This document shows positions 9,601-15,591 of a DNA stretch of 17,967 nt, one piece after another (position 1 is the first letter of the stretch; each line of letters begins with the position of its first letter). This stretch comes from Methanobacteriota archaeon (GTDB lineage Archaea; Thermoplasmatota; E2; DHVEG-1): contig CAIYYQ010000409.1 of the NCBI GenBank assembly GCA_903930505.1, forward strand, positions 1 through 17,967, written 5' to 3'. A program made the translations under genes and the position numbers. The notes below the pieces were generated by a model. The model was given only the letters and a program-made list of their open reading frames with translations. It had not been told where the DNA came from and did no database searches.

Positions 9601-12408
9601 GATTGCATATTCACCAGTATTGTCAAATATACTATTATGAGCAAGGGTATTACCATTTGCAGTATCAAGATACAATCCGTTTTGGTTTGCTTTAAAGGTA
9701 TTATAACTAATGTCAGACGACGAGATTCCCCAACAATACAAGCCCAATCCATTGTTCTCAAACCAACAGTAATTCACAGTATTGTATGATATACTGGCGA
9801 TGTATAACCCATCACCTTGATTATCCATAAAATAAACGTTGTTAACGGTATTTGAATCACCAGTCAAGTATAAACCGTAATCAACCGCGTTTTTTACATA
9901 AAAATTACTAAAGGATACTGTTTGGTGGAAGCGGCCTGCCCAGCTTGCGCCGTTGGCATCAAGCAGGGGTAATCCCGCACCGGTATCAATCCCCTGGAAC
10001 GTAAGTTCTTTCGTATAGGAATATATAGATTCTTGGTATATGCCTGAATTGACCGTAATCGTATCACCAGAGAGTGTGTCGTCATCATCGATTGCTGTTT
10101 GTATGGTGTCGAAATATTTGTCTGATTGCAGATTATGGACCGGTTGTGTTGGCACAACTCCTCCTCCGATACCACCAGGATCATGGATGACTCCATCATG
10201 CGTCCCATCGTTATCACCAGGACCGCCATCAATGAGGGTGATTTCAACGATATTATCTCCATCGTCACTACCAATCGGCAACGAATACCATGAGTTGTCA
10301 ATTGGATTTACTTTCCACCATTCAGACCCAGTTGGTACTGCATCAGGCAGTATAATTGTAAGTGTAACGGAACTACCAGGAGTTAATCCCGTGATCGTAA
10401 AATCAAATAACCCGAAAGGCAGGGTTAAACCATCTGGTTTATTATCGATTGCGTCCTGTGGTAAGTTGTACTCATTTACCCAGTTGTAGGAATCAAATGT
10501 TCCTTCACTGGTGCTCAAGGTAGATTCTCCTGCAGGCGATTCAACAATAGTTGAAGTGAGTTCGGTTCCATAAAAGAACCAATTTGTATCAGAACCAGAA
10601 AACGATAGCGGTGAGTCATGATCAACTGCTTCTGCATAAACATGGTAAATAAAATCATAAGTGAATATTGATGAGCCGAACATACATTCCCACATAAACG
10701 GGTCGCCCAAAGTTCCAGATCCTCCAACGTGATCCGTGAGGTGATAGATGGTTTCATCATCGAACCAACCAAATTCATAACCGTTCCACCCATAATAGTA
10801 GTTAATTCCATTTTCAGTGTAGTATAGTTTTACAATCACGGAATCAACATAGGTGTCCAGGTCATATGCAGTTCCTGTGATGATGATTGGCCCTCCAGGA
10901 TTGTAGACGAGATTCCCGTTCTCCGGATAGGTGATGTCGATAATTGGTAGGTCTACAGGTGTATATGGTGCTGGTTGTATCAACGGATAATGATCGATGT
11001 TACCTCCTCCGTCTATATCGTAGGGGATATCACTGATACCATCTGCACCAGGGTGATCTTGATTCGGACCATGATTATCATCATAACCGTATCCATTCCA
11101 ATAGTTACCACCAGAAGGATACCCATTGTCCCATTCATTGGCGAAGACAGGGCTATCGTCATATTCCTTCATTTCACTATTATAATTGAGATTATTATGA
11201 TAGATATGACATCCAGTTGATCCAGTAATATATAATGTATACCAGCTGCTGGAAATTGTATTTTCCGAGATTGTTACTCCATGCACGTTAGACACTAAAA
11301 GGCCAGCATAGTTCCCACGACCATTCGTGATCGTAAAACCTGAGAACACGACGTTATCTGCAGTAATCGTAACTGTATCGCCCTCATCATCATCAGGAGG
11401 ATAGATAAATGTTGTATCTTGACCTTCGCCGATAAGAGAAATTGATTTATCAATCACTACACGTTCATTATAGAATCCTGCATCTACTAAAATTGTATGT
11501 CCATTAAGAGTATCAGAATCATCGATTGCTGCTTGAATTGTAGAGAAGTCTTCCCCGGTGTTTATGTTTGTTGCTGTCCCAACGAGCGGCGTATATGGTG
11601 CTGGTTGCATCAGCGGATAATAATCATAATTTTCACTATAACTAAAAATAGAGTACGGCATATCACCGATACCGTCGCTCCCAAGGATATCTTGGTTTGG
11701 CCCACGACAGTTATCCGCCCATGTGTAATCACTCCAGTAGTTCCCACCAGAAGGATACCCATTATCCCATTCATTGGTAATAAACGGGCTATCATCATAG
11801 GCTTTAATTTCACCAACGAAATTATTATGATAGATATGACATTCTGTTGATCCGTTGAGGAGCATTCCATAGTATCCAGTTAATGTATTTTCTCTAATTG
11901 TAACTCCATTCACTTGAGAGAGCCAAATTGATGCACAATGTAAGTACATGTTGCAGATTATAAAACCAGAAATCACAGCATTGTTTGCAGTGACCGTTAT
12001 CGTGTTATCATCAGTAACAGGTTCGATAATCGTTGTCGCTTGATCTTCGCTGATCAGTGAAATAGCTTTGTTAACTACTATATTTTCAGTATAGTTTCCT
12101 GCATCTACCATAATGGTATGTCCAGCTAGAGTATCAGGATCATCGATTGCTGCTTGAATTGTATCAAAATCTTTTGCTGTATTAGTATTATGGACTGAAC
12201 CAGTGCCAGCTAAAAAGAGAAGAGTGTTTGTATTTTCATCAGGATTAGACGTATCAATATTGTCTGTATTTCCATCTGTAGTTGAAACATTGTTTAAATC
12301 CGTACTCTGATTTTCTGTCTCATCTGCCATGATGGCGGGTATGAAACTTGCTCCGACAAACAACAGTACTATTGCTATGGCTAACTCTCGTCTCAATTGA
12401 TTTTTCAT
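3658..12408 (-). CDS. Giant secreted NosD-like parallel beta-helix protein with C-terminal dockerin-like module
   Basis: An uninterrupted frame of 2,916 aa. Start 12408 is chosen over 12441 because CGGAGGAT lies 7 bases upstream and a Sec signal peptide begins there (MKNQLRRE, hydrophobic core, likely cleavage after AIMA, residue 28). Seen in order: acidic Asn/Thr linker (29-70); beta-helix modules 1 (72-276) and 2 (277-487); Ig-like region (489-617); choice-of-anchor-U-like domain (624-747); module 3 (753-1052); a non-repeat domain (1053-1177); modules 4 (1178-1527), 5 (1529-2013), 6 (2015-2498) and 7 (2503-2843); dockerin-like pair (2852-2916). Each module opens with a TIQAAI-type cap and a GTYxENVVVxK strand, continues with Asn-rich coils (xGIxLxxSxxNTIxxN), and ends in a GGNYWSDY cassette. 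Such folds bind or cleave polysaccharides or serve as surface structure; I see no catalytic signature. The NosD family label does not imply copper handling. The protein is exported and, lacking a C-terminal membrane anchor, is probably held by dockerin-cohesin binding or released. It has its own promoter and terminator. Confidence 0.93.
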   Translation of the reverse strand: MKNQLRRELAIAIVLLFVGASFIPAIMADETENQSTDLNNVSTTDGNTDNIDTSNPDENTNTLLFLAGTGSVHNTNTAKDFDTIQAAIDDPDTLAGHTIMVDAGNYTENIVVNKAISLISEDQATTIIEPVTDDNTITVTANNAVISGFIICNMYLHCASIWLSQVNGVTIRENTLTGYYGMLLNGSTECHIYHNNFVGEIKAYDDSPFITNEWDNGYPSGGNYWSDYTWADNCRGPNQDILGSDGIGDMPYSIFSYSENYDYYPLMQPAPYTPLVGTATNINTGEDFSTIQAAIDDSDTLNGHTILVDAGFYNERVVIDKSISLIGEGQDTTFIYPPDDDEGDTVTITADNVVFSGFTITNGRGNYAGLLVSNVHGVTISENTISSSWYTLYITGSTGCHIYHNNLNYNSEMKEYDDSPVFANEWDNGYPSGGNYWNGYGYDDNHGPNQDHPGADGISDIPYDIDGGGNIDHYPLIQPAPYTPVDLPIIDITYPENGNLVYNPGGPIIITGTAYDLDTYVDSVIVKLYYTENGINYYYGWNGYEFGWFDDETIYHLTDHVGGSGTLGDPFMWECMFGSSIFTYDFIYHVYAEAVDHDSPLSFSGSDTNWFFYGTELTSTIVESPAGESTLSTSEGTFDSYNWVNEYNLPQDAIDNKPDGLTLPFGLFDFTITGLTPGSSVTLTIILPDAVPTGSEWWKVNPIDNSWYSLPIGSDDGDNIVEITLIDGGPGDNDGTHDGVIHDPGGIGGGVVPTQPVHNLQSDKYFDTIQTAIDDDDTLSGDTITVNSGIYQESIYSYTKELTFQGIDTGAGLPLLDANGASWAGRFHQTVSFSNFYVKNAVDYGLYLTGDSNTVNNVYFMDNQGDGLYIASISYNTVNYCWFENNGLGLYCWGISSSDISYNTFKANQNGLYLDTANGNTLAHNSIFDNTGEYAISCQNSNGNTFCTNLIYNNNGYGLRLSSSNANTVYNNYFNNNLNNAYDDGTNNWNIDETAGTNIIGGPNLGGNYWSDYYGIDTSIPADGFGDTNLPYTSNGGIQTGGDVLPLTAQTQPYIVFAGCLDGSDWLTIENYQLSLTHRNWAPIGSTENCGDFPEYCGGVISVNGVFHTVELPDGETHYLIDGLPSLSVDIQEFNSFTKLRGRGDVTWDGDHTILIDDDPGQLGDLYIIQLSIAQSDPVHNLNTGKNFQTIQEAINDPETQGGHTITVDAGTYTENVVVYKAVSLIGENKDTTIIDGADFQNGVTITASQVTITGFTIQGNWDGIYCNGVSGCTIYDTIIQNNGQNGIEIEDSSNCNIYGNVIRANPYDGISVWWSTHCVFSGNTLVNNGDGIFMTQFSDGNKITGNTIENNNEGIIIDGAYNLISQNIFVNNLGSGLELLGDSSHPEYNTHNVVYNNTFTLNNEGIFLYSTANNCSIIGNNVSYNMYGIRLTNGPTDCTIAGNDVRYNTWEGIWMNGASGNRIYHNNIIGNDQNAYDEDGNTWDDGPVFGGNYWDDFASNPGYPDVYQIPGGSSQDNYPLASFYYQFVFIEDKRSAYPTIQAAIDAALPEDTITVSSGVYFENIVVTKPLTIIGEDKESTLVDGQESTVFDIHSDSVKIAGLTILNGWSGVFADGYYNIEITDNNVILNNGIAVGDGIYIVHTDNDNIHHNLIAANVEDGITLAPETTNTVVHDNIFTLNGGTGVYIHGSADGNTVTNNAITQNDAHGVYIDTSSNNNIDSNMIRGNGQDGISFNDASNNFITENNISDNSWCGIALHNDAGYNQLIGNTVTANNDRGIYLEMSSGNTVYGNNISENLYSGIFIIQTTDTHVEKNDAFSNDVGIVLLNSANNTIVNNNVHENNIHGIYLDASPDCNLSGNTANENQITGVYLIGSPRVNITGNTISGNLNYGIQFDSTTEDTITGNVVSSNSLYGIYLIRSDDNLIYNNNYTNANNAYDTGTNTWNIPKTPAAPGKNIIGGSYLGGNFWSDYTGVDTDGDGLGDTDTPYTSNGNINIGGDSRPLTTPSVPSPTEVYVDDDYYDGGTNDGHIWGYDAFNTIQGGINGVAIGGIITVYNGTYPENVVVDKPIQLYGEDRENTVVDGGNITNTFTVTANNVVINGFKITNGNSIYPNAGIFLDHVEGSIINHNNVSGNNGHGVFVMWGSNNQIFDNILMNNCLPNIRIDGLDAHARIAINTIEHSSTDSGIFLYDAHDVLIENNTVSNNNVFGITLQGDISNVTIQGNQILNNGIDGIMFNHAGVRIENNTISHNLQNGISFGNVNGDTTIQYNSIIENGYHGVSIVSSPGIILYKNTISGNQQLGVYIRDSNNMDVVENTFSNDGIYVRNSYGNTITGNTVNGKPLVYLENEEDQTIDNAGQIILVNCNTVEIENLDLSDVDVGLELWQTSHVNAVNNNFTNNRYYGVVVANSSDNHFYHNNFINNTVYQVYIPSYASVSSNMWDNGYPSGGNYWSDYTGFDLYHGPHQDIPGADGIGDTEYVINTDNHDQYPLMQSWGPLPVHNINTGLTYATIQAAINVQQTLSGHVIFIETGTYPEHVVVNKTLTLFGEKRDSTIIDGSGGGIVVTCAASDVTITGLTITNGLVGVFTDGYHHLAITKNTIDSNIGEGEGYGVHFINTHDNTIDQNTITGNSGTGILLEVSSNTLMKKNIVFANNVGINLTQSQYNTILNNNVSSNIQTNIILYGNTPMKKNLDSQNKVGIPLNPLQHNVILGEKAAVNTKSSGVPSGDGEPQYNTIQGNLISNGGQGIFLYQSSNNTIYHNNFINNIQQAVVIGSTGNLWNKSYSIGGNYWSDYSDDSQGAYDQYYGSNQDIPGADGFVDQGLPTGGLKPYTISPSDYDWYPLRHRYLCGDVNNDGRVTFADIDPFVAALGITAAQFQSRYPTWSWLAADCNQDGRITFADIDPFVAILTGND
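3661..3855 (-). other. Dockerin-like pair of EF-hand-type repeats at the C-terminus
   Basis: The last 65 residues of the giant protein contain two near-identical calcium-loop repeats, DVNNDGRVTFADIDPFVAAL and DCNQDGRITFADIDPFVAIL, each with D-x-N-x-D-G-x5-D spacing (positions 1, 3, 5 and 12) followed by a short helix. They are separated by about 22 residues ending in WLAA. This is the layout of type I dockerins, and the DIDPFVA wording recalls dockerin-like tails of Planctomycetes exported proteins. Known role: calcium-dependent binding to a cohesin domain. No cohesin is visible in this window. Confidence 0.8.
4211..4485 (-). repeat. Local duplication with one strongly diverged copy in beta-helix module 7
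   Basis: Two stretches about 129 bases (43 residues) apart share a frame-matched LMKKN / PMKKN and NNVGINLTQSQYNTIL / NKVGIPLNPLQHNVIL pattern. The copy nearer the C-terminus (about 4211-4339) has lost the regular Asn ladder: it carries Lys, Pro and Gly in place of the hydrophobic and Asn positions (GEKAAVNTKSSGVPSGDGEP). Either the coil bulges out as a loop there or the copy is decaying. Confidence 0.45.
8880..9253 (-). other. Non-repeat domain between beta-helix modules 3 and 4 of the giant protein
   Basis: About 125 residues (1053-1177) lack the Asn-rich ladder and contain alternating hydrophobic strands (QPYIVFAGCLD, DWLTIENYQLSL, TKLRGRGDVTWDGDHTILIDDDPGQ, LYIIQLSIAQS) plus three cysteines (CLDGS, NCGDF, YCGGV). 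It looks like an independent beta-sandwich inserted between helix modules. I do not recognise the family. It could be a ligand-binding or spacer domain. Confidence 0.45.
10168..10540 (-). other. Choice-of-anchor-U-like domain, internal in the giant protein
   Basis: Residues about 624-747 contain KPDGLTLPFGLFDFTITGL, PGSSVTLTIILPDAVPTGS, WWKVNPIDNSWYSLP, DGDNIVEITLIDGGPGDNDG and THDGVIHDPGGIGG. This strand order and the closing D-G-x-I-x-D-P-G-G match what I know of the choice-of-anchor U domain of exported bacterial and archaeal proteins. That domain normally lies just before a C-terminal sorting signal. Here it is followed by more than 2,100 residues. Confidence 0.7.
10961..12210 (-). repeat. 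Tandem duplication of about 630 bp encoding beta-helix modules 1 and 2
   Basis: Copies run from about 10961 to 11590 and from 11591 to 12210. Matching landmarks are offset by close to 630 bases: GTATATGGTGCTGGTTG at 10961 and 11591, the GGATACCCATT(A/G)TCCCATTCATTGG stretch near 11120 and 11752, and ATTATTATGATAGATATGACAT near 11190 and 11822. Identity is highest in the GGNYWSDY cassette and the N-terminal cap and lower between them. This indicates duplication within the gene followed by divergence. Confidence 0.75.
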
Positions 12409-12412
12409 AATT

Positions 12413-12423
12413 TTTATCCTCCG
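12413..12423 (-). promoter_or_regulatory. Ribosome binding site fixing the start of the giant gene
   Basis: On the minus strand CGGAGGAT lies about 7 bases before the ATG at 12408. This is a strong match to the archaeal 16S tail and excludes the upstream in-frame ATG at 12441 as the main start. Confidence 0.7.
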
Positions 12424-12452
12424 AAAATATTTATTCCACAATATTTATTGTT

Positions 12453-12460
12453 GATATAAA
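12453..12460 (-). promoter_or_regulatory. TATA box candidate for the giant beta-helix gene
   Basis: On the minus strand TTTATATC follows an A-rich BRE-like stretch (CCAAAACA) 45 bases before the ATG. A start of transcription about 26 bases downstream (near 12430) would leave a leader of about 20 bases carrying the Shine-Dalgarno site, a normal archaeal layout. Confidence 0.5.
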
Positions 12461-12551
12461 TGTTTTGGAAAAAATAATCTCTTCCATCGATTGGTTGCAT
12501 TGAACACGACTGCATCATGAAAAAAAACAGGTATCCTGAAAGTGACAAAAG

Positions 12552-12560
12552 TTTTAAATA
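12552..12560 (+). promoter_or_regulatory. TATA box candidate for rpl15e
   Basis: TTTTAAATA preceded by CAAAAG (BRE-like) lies 55 bases before the rpl15e ATG. Initiation near 12584 would give a leader of about 30 bases containing AGGTG. It lies about 95 bases from the oppositely oriented box of the giant gene, so the two promoters share the interval back to back. Confidence 0.55.
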
Positions 12561-12614
12561 ACGCTTTATCATCCTTAGCTCCTTACTACCTAATAAAAAA
12601 ACAGGTGTACGGAA

Positions 12615-13202
12615 ATGCCAAAAAGTATGTACAATCACTTAGCAGATGAATGGAAAAAACATGATACTTCATTTATGTCACCGCAGAAACAGCGGCTTAT
12701 CCAATGGAGACAAGAAGACAACTTTACTCGAGTGGAACGACCGGTTCGTATTGACCGTGCACGATCACTTGGATACAAAGCAAAACAAGGATACATCGTC
12801 GTCCGAGCCCATGTCAGACGCGGCGGACTCAGAAAACCAAAGATAAAAGGAGGACGTAAACCATCTCAAAAGGGTATCAGCAAGATCACCATGGGAAAGA
12901 GCACACAACGTATTGCTGAGGAACGTACCGCGAAACGTTTCCCGAACATGGAAGTTTTAAACTCCTATTGGGTTGGAGCAGACGGCAAATATCATTATTA
13001 CGAAGTAATCCTTGTAGACCCTGTGCACCCGGTAATCATGAATGATCCGAAGATCAACTGGATTTCAAGTTCCTCAAACACAAAACGAGTACTGCGAGGA
13101 AAAACCAGTGCAGGGCAACGAGGACGAGGGCTTCATAAAAAAGGAAAAGGTACTGAAAAAATACGGCCCAGTCTTCGCGCAAACCAAAACCGGGGTAAAT
13201 AA
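12615..13202 (+). CDS. rpl15e: Large ribosomal subunit protein L15e (eL15)
   Basis: Component of the archaeal and eukaryotic large ribosomal subunit with no bacterial counterpart; it binds 23S rRNA. The 195 aa match the family length. Seen: the basic start MPKSMYNHLADEWKK, the RVERPVRIDRARSLGYKAKQGY core, RAHVRRGGLRKP, a highly basic GGRKPSQKG segment, EVLNSYWVGADGKYHYYEVILVDP, and a basic C-terminal tail (RGRGLHKKGKG to NRGK). The start at 12615 is supported by AGGTG 7 bases upstream and by the invariant family N-terminus. The gene ends with TAA TAA, ten bases from the stop of the convergent lipoprotein gene. It stands alone here rather than in a ribosomal operon. It is the strongest single marker that the DNA is archaeal. 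Confidence 0.98.
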   Translation: MPKSMYNHLADEWKKHDTSFMSPQKQRLIQWRQEDNFTRVERPVRIDRARSLGYKAKQGYIVVRAHVRRGGLRKPKIKGGRKPSQKGISKITMGKSTQRIAEERTAKRFPNMEVLNSYWVGADGKYHYYEVILVDPVHPVIMNDPKINWISSSSNTKRVLRGKTSAGQRGRGLHKKGKGTEKIRPSLRANQNRGK

Positions 13203-13217
13203 TAACCCTTTTTTATT
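13201..13217 (+). terminator. T-tract terminator candidate after rpl15e
   Basis: A CCC followed by T6 A T3 begins just after the tandem stop codons. There is no convincing hairpin; archaeal RNA polymerase can stop on such U tracts. It overlaps the last codons of the convergent lipoprotein gene. Confidence 0.35.
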
Positions 13218-13626
13218 TGTAACTTCGCACGCTTATATGGTGTTGAACACTTACGGTAAAGGATGCGCTCTCGGTGACGTTGTCACAAGAAGCATTGAGC
13301 CACACGTCACCACCTTCAGCTGATTGAATAGAAACGGTCACATGGTGATACGTTTGATCCGGTAAAAGGGCCAGGGACACGTTGTATGTTGTAGTATTAA
13401 ACATCCCAAGAGACACGTTTTGGACGTGTACGTCATCTACCGCGATATATCCCTCAACATCAATTGGTGAATAACTTACAATGGTGATGACGAGATGGTC
13501 TGCTTTTTCAGTACACCCACTGAGTCCACTTGCAAGAATGAAGAGCAACACTCCCATTATCAACAATGTAGGATTCCTGCGTCTTTTACTTCGTCCATTG
13601 ATCATGAAGTATCTCAGCATGTACAA
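13213..13626 (-). CDS. Small predicted lipoprotein of unknown function
   Basis: A 137-aa protein. Seen: a basic N-terminus (GRSKRRRN), a hydrophobic segment (20-33) and a lipobox ending LSGC with the acceptor Cys at 38, so it should be exported and lipid-anchored to the outer face of the membrane. The mature part (about 100 aa) is beta-strand rich (HLVITIVSYSPIDVEGYIAVDDVHV, TYHHVTVSIQS, SASFTVSVQHHI), suggesting one Ig-like or beta-sandwich domain. It has five N-glycosylation sequons (N70, N77, N82, N111, N116). AAGGT lies a few bases before the ATG at 13626; starts at residue 3 or 8 are also possible. It follows the universal stress gene by 36 bases with no terminator, so may be cotranscribed from the cysS promoter. 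I do not recognise a family and assign no function. Confidence 0.75.
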   Translation of the reverse strand: MYMLRYFMINGRSKRRRNPTLLIMGVLLFILASGLSGCTEKADHLVITIVSYSPIDVEGYIAVDDVHVQNVSLGMFNTTTYNVSLALLPDQTYHHVTVSIQSAEGGDVWLNASCDNVTESASFTVSVQHHISVRSYK

Positions 13627-13662
13627 CCTTGGTTCTTTTTTTCTCTTTGAATTAGCATTTTG

Positions 13663-14070
13663 TTATCGGACAACCATCACAGGTTTACGCGCATACTGCA
13701 CAACTTTATTTGCGATACTTCCAAGTGGATAATTTCCGATTTCGCTAGAGCCTCTGCTGCCGAGGACAATGAGATTACAATTCAAATTACTCGCGGTATC
13801 AATTATTTTTGCAGCGACATCTCCTTCTTCTATGAGTCCTTTGATCGTAAATTCATGTTCACCGATGTCCTGGATTGCTGTATCGATAAGGTTTTTTGCT
13901 TTTTTCTTCAGTTTCTCATAAACCTCTTGATCGATAAAGCTTTTATCTGAAGGCTTTGGCACAACCGCAAGTAAAATTATTTCCCCGTCTTCATCACAGA
14001 GCATCATTGCTTTGTTCAACGCGTTTTCAGATCCCTCTGATCCATCAAATCCAACAAGAATCCGTCTCAT
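13663..14070 (-). CDS. Universal stress protein, UspA family, ATP-binding type
   Basis: A single-domain Usp of 135 aa, the normal length, cytoplasmic and probably dimeric. Seen: the first strand MRRILVGFDGSEGSENAL with the adenine-contacting Asp at 9, and the ATP motif G-x2-G-x9-G-S at 104-118 (GSRGSSEIGNYPLGS), followed by NKVVQYARKPVMVVR, which forms the dimer-edge strand. Retention of the full motif places it with the ATP-binding class (MJ0577-like) rather than the non-binding UspA class. The role is stress- or nucleotide-linked signalling; the specific partner is unknown. Its ATG overlaps the cysS stop codon (ATGA), so translation is probably coupled to cysS. The small lipoprotein gene follows 36 bases downstream. 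Confidence 0.95.
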   Translation of the reverse strand: MRRILVGFDGSEGSENALNKAMMLCDEDGEIILLAVVPKPSDKSFIDQEVYEKLKKKAKNLIDTAIQDIGEHEFTIKGLIEEGDVAAKIIDTASNLNCNLIVLGSRGSSEIGNYPLGSIANKVVQYARKPVMVVR

Positions 14071-15578
14071 ATCTTATTTTTTCTCCATACTGGTCCTTTT
14101 TCTGTATCCTGAATCTCAAACCCTATCGTGTGAAGATCTTTCCGTATTTCATCTGCGGTTTTCCAGTTTTTGTTCTTGCGTGCCTGTTCTCTGGCATCAA
14201 GCAAGGTTTTTATGAGTTCATCGATCCGCTTTTCTTTTGGTGTAGCATGGTAATGAGACGCCAAGGTCTTGAGTTTTTCTATGACAACCGCATCTTGTGG
14301 TTGGTCTGTTGTTTGTTTTTCTTCTTGAAACAGCGTTAACACCCGTCCGAGACGTAGTAGTGTTTCTTTGGCGTATGTACAGAGCTGTTCATTTGGTTTT
14401 GTTATGGTGTCGAAATATCGGTTGCTCTCTGTGACAAAATCAAAAAGTGCAGCGACCGCCTGCGGCGTATTGAAATCATCATCCATCGCCTCCTCAAAAC
14501 CCTTTTTCCATTCCTTGATCGCTTGTAGATAATCTCGCTCCTCTGGCGTTAATGTTTTTTCGGTAATCTTTCCAGCAAAAGGACGATGCGCAATGGTATC
14601 AAGTTTTTCTTGAAGTCGATGAAGTTTTTCAAGTGCTTTTGCAGCATTCTGCAACGCTTTTTCGCTGAAATCCGGTGGGCTGCGATACTGGGTTTGTACA
14701 AAGAAAAAACGAATCACTTCCGGATCCCATCGTTTGAGCAGATCGCGGATGTTCACAATGTTTCCTAGTGATTTTGACATCTTTTCTCCGTTCACGGTGA
14801 GCAATCCTACATGCATCCAGTAATTCGCAAAAGTTTTACCTGTTGCTGCCTCTGATTGTGCTATTTCGTTCTCATGATGAGGGAACCGTAGATCCATGCC
14901 GCCGCCGTGGATATCAAACGGCAACCCAAGAAGTGTGCTGCTCATCGCTGAGCATTCAATATGCCACCCAGGGCGTCCTTCGCCCCATGGAGAATCCCAG
15001 GATGGTTCGCCTGGTTTTGCATGTTTCCACAGTGCGAAATCAAGTGGGTTTTTCTTGTGTTCTCCTGGTTCAATCCGTGCCCCTGTCTTCATTTCTTCTA
15101 TGTTCTGCCCAGAAAGTTTCCCGTAGGATTTGAAGTGTTCAACGGAGAAGTATACATCTCCATCAGCAACATATCCATATCCGTTGTCAATGATCTGCTT
15201 GATCATCGCAATCATCTGCGAAATGGTTTCTGATGCTTTTGGGTACGCGTCTGCACGGTGAATGCCCACCATATCTAGATCTGATAAACAGCGGTCTGCG
15301 AACCTGCGTGAATATTCGAGTGCATCAATTTTTTCTCGTTGTGCAGCTGTAATGATTTTATCATCGACATCTGTTATGTTTTGAATGTATTTCACGTGGT
15401 ATCCTTTGTATTCAAGGTAACGTCTGATGACATCAAACGCAAGATAGGTTCTCGCGTGGCCGATGTGCGCGTCGCTGTAGACCGTCATCCCGCAGACGTA
15501 CATCTTTGCTTTCCCTGGTTCAACAGGGGTAAATACTTCTTTTTTTCTCGAAAGTGAATTGTATATGGTTAATGTCAT
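14067..15578 (-). CDS. cysS: Cysteinyl-tRNA synthetase
   Basis: Class I aminoacyl-tRNA synthetase that charges tRNA-Cys in the cytoplasm. Seen: HIGH at 38-41, KMSKS at 266-270, and the four zinc ligands that select cysteine, C29, C209, H234 and E238, all at the expected spacing. GWHIECSAMSS and GGMDLRFPHHENE flank the latter three. The C-terminal half holds the DALR-type helical region and a basic anticodon-binding tail (AREQARKNKNWKTADEIRKDLHTIGFE). At 503 aa it is somewhat longer than the E. coli enzyme (461 aa). The start ATG at 15578 gives the standard LTIYNSLSRKKEVF opening, but no strong Shine-Dalgarno site precedes it. It is first in a cluster with the universal stress protein (4-base overlap) and the lipoprotein. 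Its presence means Cys-tRNA need not come from the SepRS/SepCysS route. Confidence 0.98.
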   Translation of the reverse strand: MTLTIYNSLSRKKEVFTPVEPGKAKMYVCGMTVYSDAHIGHARTYLAFDVIRRYLEYKGYHVKYIQNITDVDDKIITAAQREKIDALEYSRRFADRCLSDLDMVGIHRADAYPKASETISQMIAMIKQIIDNGYGYVADGDVYFSVEHFKSYGKLSGQNIEEMKTGARIEPGEHKKNPLDFALWKHAKPGEPSWDSPWGEGRPGWHIECSAMSSTLLGLPFDIHGGGMDLRFPHHENEIAQSEAATGKTFANYWMHVGLLTVNGEKMSKSLGNIVNIRDLLKRWDPEVIRFFFVQTQYRSPPDFSEKALQNAAKALEKLHRLQEKLDTIAHRPFAGKITEKTLTPEERDYLQAIKEWKKGFEEAMDDDFNTPQAVAALFDFVTESNRYFDTITKPNEQLCTYAKETLLRLGRVLTLFQEEKQTTDQPQDAVVIEKLKTLASHYHATPKEKRIDELIKTLLDAREQARKNKNWKTADEIRKDLHTIGFEIQDTEKGPVWRKNKI

Positions 15579-15591
15579 AGGGTTGTCTCTT

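Noticed and set aside
10040..10489. Rightward open frames opposite the giant gene, up to 149 codons
   Set aside because: They are antisense to a continuous, repeat-consistent protein, and their translations mirror the repeat structure with no recognisable domain. No promoter or ribosome-binding site was seen.
3658..12408. CRISPR array or satellite DNA as the source of the regular repeats
   Set aside because: The repeats are in a single open frame, vary at third positions and follow the beta-helix protein pattern; there are no identical direct repeats with unique spacers.
3658..12408. Copper-site maturation factor NosD of nitrous oxide reductase
   Set aside because: Only the beta-helix repeat is shared. 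The size, extra domains, dockerin-like tail and absence of nos genes nearby argue against this role.
12409..12614. A leftward frame of 74 codons (12414-12638) spanning the divergent promoter region
   Set aside because: It covers both promoters and runs into the starts of the giant gene and rpl15e. It has a hydrophobic patch but no ribosome-binding site, and both real genes have strong, well-placed signals.
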